A DNA stretch of 8,880 bases from Actinomycetes bacterium (GTDB taxonomy: Bacteria; Actinomycetota; Actinomycetes; Actinomycetales; Cellulomonadaceae): positions 1 to 8,880 of the forward strand of contig JAFABT010000289.1 of NCBI GenBank assembly GCA_023425905.1, given 5' to 3'. Positions 5,730-8,880 of the stretch are shown here, piece by piece (within the stretch, counting starts at the first letter, position 1; each line of letters begins with the position of its first letter). The position numbers and the translations under genes are program-made. The notes beneath the pieces were generated by a model. That model saw only the letters and a list, made by a program, of their open reading frames with translations, ran no database searches and was not told the DNA's origin.

Positions 5730-6607
5730 CGGCGCAGGTCCTCGACGGCAAGGCCACCGCGGCGGCGATCAAGGCGGACCTCACGGCGCGCGTCTCGGCT
5801 CTCGCCGAGCGCGGCGTCGTGCCCGGGCTGGGCACGTTGCTCGTCGGCGACGACCCGGGGTCACGGTGGTACGTCAACGGCAAGCACGCCGACTGCGCCG
5901 AGGTCGGCATCGCCTCGATCCGCGAGGAGCTGCCCGCCGACGCGACCCAGGAGCAGGTCGAGGAGGCCGTCGCCCGTCTCAACGCCGACCCGGCCTGCAC
6001 CGGGTACATCGTCCAGCTGCCGCTGCCGCGCGGCATCGACACGAATCGTGTGCTCGAGCTCGTCGATCCGGACAAGGACGCGGACGGGCTGCACCCGACG
6101 AACCTCGGCAGGCTCGTGCTGCGCGTCTCCGAGCAGGTCGATTCGCCGCTGCCCTGCACGCCCCGCGGCATCGTCGAGCTGCTCGAGCGTCATGGCGTCT
6201 CGCTCGAGGGCGCGCACGTCGTCGTCGTCGGACGTGGCACGACGGTGGGGCGCTCGATCGGGTTGCTGCTCACCCGGCGGGAGCACAACGCGACCGTGAC
6301 GCTGTGCCACACCGGGACGGTCGACCTCGCCGCGCACACGCGCACGGCGGACGTCATTGTCGCCGCGGCCGGGGTCGAGGGGATCATCACGGGGGACATG
6401 GTCAAGGACGGCGTCGTGCTCGTCGACGTCGGCGTCTCGCGGGTGACGGACCCGGCCACGGGCAAGAGCCGGGTCGCCGGCGACGTCGCGGGGTCCGCTG
6501 CGGCGAAGGCGTCGTGGGTGTCGCCGAACCCCGGCGGTGTCGGCCCGATGACGCGGGCGATGCTGCTGGCCAACGTCGTCGACAGCGCGGAGCGCGCGCT
6601 CGTCTGA
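5726..6607 (+). CDS. folD: Bifunctional methylene-THF dehydrogenase / methenyl-THF cyclohydrolase
   Basis: FolD oxidises 5,10-methylene-THF to 5,10-methenyl-THF with NADP and then hydrolyses it to 10-formyl-THF, the donor for purine synthesis. The 293 residues match the family. Catalytic residues are Tyr49 and Lys53 in WYVNGK, Gln97 in VQLPLP, and Asp120 in DADGLHP. The Rossmann cofactor loop is GRGTTVGR (169-176), where Gly replaces the Ser seen in many FolD proteins. PGGVGPMTRAML (269-280) is the family signature near the C-terminus. The GTG start overlaps the glyA stop by 4 nt, and no longer in-frame start is needed. It is the last gene of the riboswitch-controlled operon, followed by a strong hairpin terminator. 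PurU, encoded nearby on the other strand, degrades its product. Confidence 0.97.
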   Translation: MTAQVLDGKATAAAIKADLTARVSALAERGVVPGLGTLLVGDDPGSRWYVNGKHADCAEVGIASIREELPADATQEQVEEAVARLNADPACTGYIVQLPLPRGIDTNRVLELVDPDKDADGLHPTNLGRLVLRVSEQVDSPLPCTPRGIVELLERHGVSLEGAHVVVVGRGTTVGRSIGLLLTRREHNATVTLCHTGTVDLAAHTRTADVIVAAAGVEGIITGDMVKDGVVLVDVGVSRVTDPATGKSRVAGDVAGSAAAKASWVSPNPGGVGPMTRAMLLANVVDSAERALV

Positions 6608-6613
6608 GACGTC

Positions 6614-6658
6614 CCCCTGCGGGGCGGTGCGGTCGACGGCCGCCCCGCCCCGCAGGGG
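6614..6658 (+). terminator. Strong hairpin terminator after folD
   Basis: CCCCTGCGGGGCGG (6614-6627) and CCGCCCCGCAGGGG (6645-6658) form a perfect 14-bp stem with a 17-nt loop, beginning 6 nt after the folD stop. No T-run follows, as in many actinobacterial hairpin terminators. The next 90 nt (6659-6749) show nothing I can name. Confidence 0.8.
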
Positions 6659-6749
6659 AGCGCGTCCACGGGTTACCGCCCGGTACGCCCGAGTTGCGGG
6701 AGTTTTCGGCCCGCCCACATGATGGGTCCACCTGGGGCGTTATGGGCAT

Positions 6750-6793
6750 GTTGTCCTGCCGTTCACCCGCTGTTGACCGTCGGGTGACATCGG
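6750..6793 (+). promoter_or_regulatory. PHO-box-like 11-bp direct repeats (candidate PhoP operator)
   Basis: Four consecutive 11-nt units start at 6750, 6761, 6772 and 6783: GTTGTCC..., GTTCACC..., GTTGACC... and GGTGACA.... The Streptomyces PhoP operator is made of 11-bp direct repeats resembling GTTCACC plus four bases; the second unit here fits closely and the others partly. A possible -10 (TACATC, 6799-6804) lies just downstream. The gene that follows encodes a secreted nuclease, a typical phosphate-starvation function. PhoP control is inferred from this match. Confidence 0.55.
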
Positions 6794-6804
6794 CTCGCTA
6801 CATC

Positions 6805-6851
6805 TTGTCCGGTGCGCTCCTGACCAGGAGCGACGAGGCTCCGCCGGACAA
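6805..6851 (+). repeat. Nested inverted repeats in the nuclease leader
   Basis: TTGTCCGG (6805-6812) and CCGGACAA (6844-6851) are exact reverse complements. They enclose a second perfect hairpin, CGCTCCT (6815-6821) with AGGAGCG (6826-6832) and a GACC loop. The 3' arm of the outer stem runs into the ribosome site AAAGGA (6850-6855). If the RNA starts near 6811, only the inner hairpin would be complete in the transcript. It could be a translational control or stability element, or a DNA operator. I do not recognise it as a known riboswitch. Confidence 0.5.
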
Positions 6852-6866
6852 AGGACCGCATCTGCG

Positions 6867-8880
6867 ATGACCATTCCCCCCAGCAGCTCACGGCGACGGC
6901 CGCGCACGATGCGCACCGTCGCCGCCGTCACGTCAGGGGCCCTCGTCGGGCTCACCTCCCTCCTCGCAGTGCCGGCGTCGGCCGCCGGTCGCACAGCCGT
7001 CCCCGCAGCGGTGTCACCCGACGCACCCGTCGTCATCAACGAGATCTACGGTGCGGGCGGCAACAGCGGGTCCGTGCTCGCCCAGGACTTCATCGAGCTC
7101 CTCAACACCTCCGGCGCGCCCGTGTCCCTCGACGGGTGGTCCGTCCAGTACGCCTCCGCGGCGGGCACGTCGTGGTCGGGCAGCATCCCGCTCACGGGCG
7201 AGATCGCCGCGGGCGGGACGTACCTCGTCGGCGCCGCGTCCGGCGCGACAGGAGCGGCGCTGCCCACCCCCGACGCGACCGGTTCCATGAACCTCTCCGG
7301 GACGAACGGCAACGTCGCCCTCGCCTCGACGACGGCCGCGCTGGCCTGCACCGAGACCGCCTGCGCGACGGCCGACGACGTCGTCGACCTCGTCGGCTTC
7401 GGCACCGGGAAGGCCTTCGCAGGGACAGCAGCGCCCGCGCCGTCGTCGACGACGTCGATCGCGCGCACCGACGGCGCGCACACCGCGAACAACGGCGCCG
7501 ACTTCACCGCAGGCGCCCCCACCCCGACGAACGCGGCCGGCCAGACCCTCCCCGAGCCGGAGGAGCCCGGCGACCCGACGGCCCGGACCATCGCCGAGAT
7601 CCAGGGTCCCGGTGCCACGAGCCCCGTCGTCGGCGAGCGCGTGGTCACGCGCGGCGTCGTCACCGCCTCGTACCCGACCGGCGGCTACCGCGGGTTCGTC
7701 CTGCAGACCGCCGGCACGGGAGGGGCTGACGACGCGACGCCCGGAGCCTCCGACGCGGTGTTCGTCTACCTCGGCAACGACGGGGCGAGCGCCCCTGCGA
7801 TCGGCGCCTCCGTCGAGGTCGTCGGCACCGTCGCGGAGTTCGACGGACTCACGCAGCTCACCGCGACCGCTGCGGGCGTGACGACGCTGCCGGACGCGCT
7901 CGACCCCGTCGACCCGGTCGAGACCACCTGGCCGACGACGGACGCGGAGCGCGAGGCGCTCGAGTCGATGCTCGTCGAGCTCGACGGCGCCCTCACGGTG
8001 TCGAACACCTACGCGACGAACCAGTACGGCGAGGTCGGGCTCGCCGCGGGTGCGGAGCCTCTCCGCCAGCCGACCGACGTCGCCCGGCCGGGCAGCGCCG
8101 AGGCCGCGGCCGTCGAGGCGGACAACGCCGCACGCGGGGTCGTCCTCGACGACGGCGGCTCGGTGAACTTCCTGTCGTCGGCGAACAGCGGGCTCACCCC
8201 GCCCTACGTCTCGCTCACCGAGCCCGTCCGGGTCGGTGCGGCTGCGACGCTCACCGAGCCGCTCGTCCTCGACTGGCGCAACGGCAAGTGGAAGCTCAAC
8301 CCGACCGCGTGGATCGGTGACGGGGACGCGCCCGCGACGTTCGTCAACACCCGCACGCCCGCTCCCGACGCCACGAACCTCGGCTCGGGCGAGCTGCGCC
8401 TCGCGTCGTTCAACGTGCTCAACTACTTCACGACCCTCGGCGACTCGCTCACCGGCTGCTCCGCCTACACGGACCGCACCGGCGACCCCGTCACGGTGAA
8501 CTCCTGCCCGGACAACGGTCCGCGAGGCGCCTTCGAGGCGGAGGACCTCGCGCGGCAGCAGGCGAAGATCGTCGCGGCCGTCCTCGCGCTCGACGCCGAC
8601 GTCGTCGGCCTCATGGAGATCGAGAACTCCGCGGTGCTCGGCGAGACGCCGGACGAGGCGGTCGCGACGCTCGCAGCCGCGCTCAACGCGGTCGACGGCG
8701 CCGGCACGTGGGCGCACGTCCGGTCCTCGGGTGACCTGCCCGTCCGCGCCCAGCAGGACGTCATCACGAACGCCCTCGTCTACCGCACCGCCGCCGTCCG
8801 CCCCGTCGGGGCTCCGGTCGCGCTCGGCACGGCGAGCGCCCCGGCCGCGGGCACGACGCCCGCCGGCCCGTTCGTCAACG
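6867..8880 (+). CDS. Secreted ExeM/NucH-like nuclease with lamin-tail, OB and EEP domains (3' end missing)
   Basis: An extracellular nuclease likely to degrade DNA outside the cell; 671 residues are in the window and the frame is open at the right edge. Order: signal peptide with basic head and cleavage near VPASA-AG (39/40); lamin-tail domain about 53-190 with FIELLNTSGAPVSLDGW (75-91); OB-fold of the YhcR/ExeM type about 240-345 (IAEIQGPGATSPVVG, then VEVVGTVAEFDGLTQL); then the endonuclease/exonuclease/phosphatase domain from about 509, with RLASFNVLNYF (511-521) and the metal-binding Glu in GLMEIEN (581-587). Cys161/Cys166 and Cys531/Cys547 may form disulfides, fitting export. The ATG at 6867 has AAAGGA 11 nt upstream; an ATG at 6909 would shorten the basic head and lacks a ribosome site. 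The missing C-terminus could hold the rest of EEP and a further domain such as 5'-nucleotidase or an anchor. PHO-box-like repeats upstream suggest a phosphate-scavenging role. Confidence 0.9.
   Translation, partial: MTIPPSSSRRRPRTMRTVAAVTSGALVGLTSLLAVPASAAGRTAVPAAVSPDAPVVINEIYGAGGNSGSVLAQDFIELLNTSGAPVSLDGWSVQYASAAGTSWSGSIPLTGEIAAGGTYLVGAASGATGAALPTPDATGSMNLSGTNGNVALASTTAALACTETACATADDVVDLVGFGTGKAFAGTAAPAPSSTTSIARTDGAHTANNGADFTAGAPTPTNAAGQTLPEPEEPGDPTARTIAEIQGPGATSPVVGERVVTRGVVTASYPTGGYRGFVLQTAGTGGADDATPGASDAVFVYLGNDGASAPAIGASVEVVGTVAEFDGLTQLTATAAGVTTLPDALDPVDPVETTWPTTDAEREALESMLVELDGALTVSNTYATNQYGEVGLAAGAEPLRQPTDVARPGSAEAAAVEADNAARGVVLDDGGSVNFLSSANSGLTPPYVSLTEPVRVGAAATLTEPLVLDWRNGKWKLNPTAWIGDGDAPATFVNTRTPAPDATNLGSGELRLASFNVLNYFTTLGDSLTGCSAYTDRTGDPVTVNSCPDNGPRGAFEAEDLARQQAKIVAAVLALDADVVGLMEIENSAVLGETPDEAVATLAAALNAVDGAGTWAHVRSSGDLPVRAQQDVITNALVYRTAAVRPVGAPVALGTASAPAAGTTPAGPFVN

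Noticed and set aside
6600..6660. Hairpin after folD as a mobile-element end or repeat
   Set aside because: No matching copy in the window and no transposase; position and stem strength fit a terminator.
7014..8717. 567-residue open frame on the minus strand opposite the nuclease gene
   Set aside because: Low-complexity Arg/Gly/Val/Asp composition and no recognisable motif, while the plus strand encodes clear LTD, OB and EEP domains.
1..8880. A new defence, mobile or biosynthetic system
   Set aside because: Every clear coding region belongs to a known housekeeping, regulatory or secreted-enzyme family; no CRISPR repeats, integrase, toxin-antitoxin pair or synthase was seen on either strand.

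Overview
The window is about 70% G+C with dense, short-spaced genes and strong G/C third-position bias. Together with the protein types seen (ROK regulator next to a sugar ABC ATPase, actinobacterial-type SHMT, ExeM/NucH-like secreted nuclease), this suggests an actinobacterium. My best guess is Micrococcales, near Cellulomonas, Sanguibacter or Oerskovia; that placement is inference from style, not from a marker gene.

Layout, left to right. (1) 1-1816, + strand: the 3' part of a ROK-family sugar-responsive regulator, then a single-domain sugar ABC-transporter ATPase. (2) 1833-2696, - strand: purU (10-formyl-THF hydrolase), convergent with the ATPase gene and sharing a candidate terminator hairpin. 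(3) 2770-3264, + strand: a GNAT acetyltransferase divergent from purU. (4) 3307-4214, + strand: an ArsR-family repressor overlapping by 4 nt with an SRPBCC/AHSA1-like protein gene, under a promoter that carries a perfect 24-bp inverted-repeat operator. (5) 4269-6658, + strand: a complete one-carbon operon made of a -10 box, a ZTP (pfl) riboswitch at 4281-4360, a probable Shine-Dalgarno-sequestering hairpin, glyA, folD (GTGA overlap) and a strong hairpin terminator. (6) 6750-8880, + strand: PHO-box-like 11-bp direct repeats, a structured leader, and the 5' part of a large secreted nuclease (signal peptide, lamin-tail domain, OB-fold, endonuclease/exonuclease/phosphatase domain) that runs off the right edge.

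How the genes work together: GlyA makes 5,10-methylene-THF from serine, FolD oxidises it to 10-formyl-THF for purine synthesis, and PurU hydrolyses 10-formyl-THF back to THF and formate. The riboswitch senses ZMP/ZTP, the purine intermediate that builds up when 10-formyl-THF is short, so it fits upstream of glyA-folD. The nuclease looks like a phosphate-scavenging enzyme, which matches the PHO-box-like repeats in front of it.

I found no mobile element, CRISPR array, tRNA or rRNA. No new protein system stands out: the genes are recognisable families, and the most interesting material is regulatory DNA and RNA at 3271-3307, 4269-4445 and 6750-6866. Stretches with nothing convincing are 973-1033 and 6659-6749.
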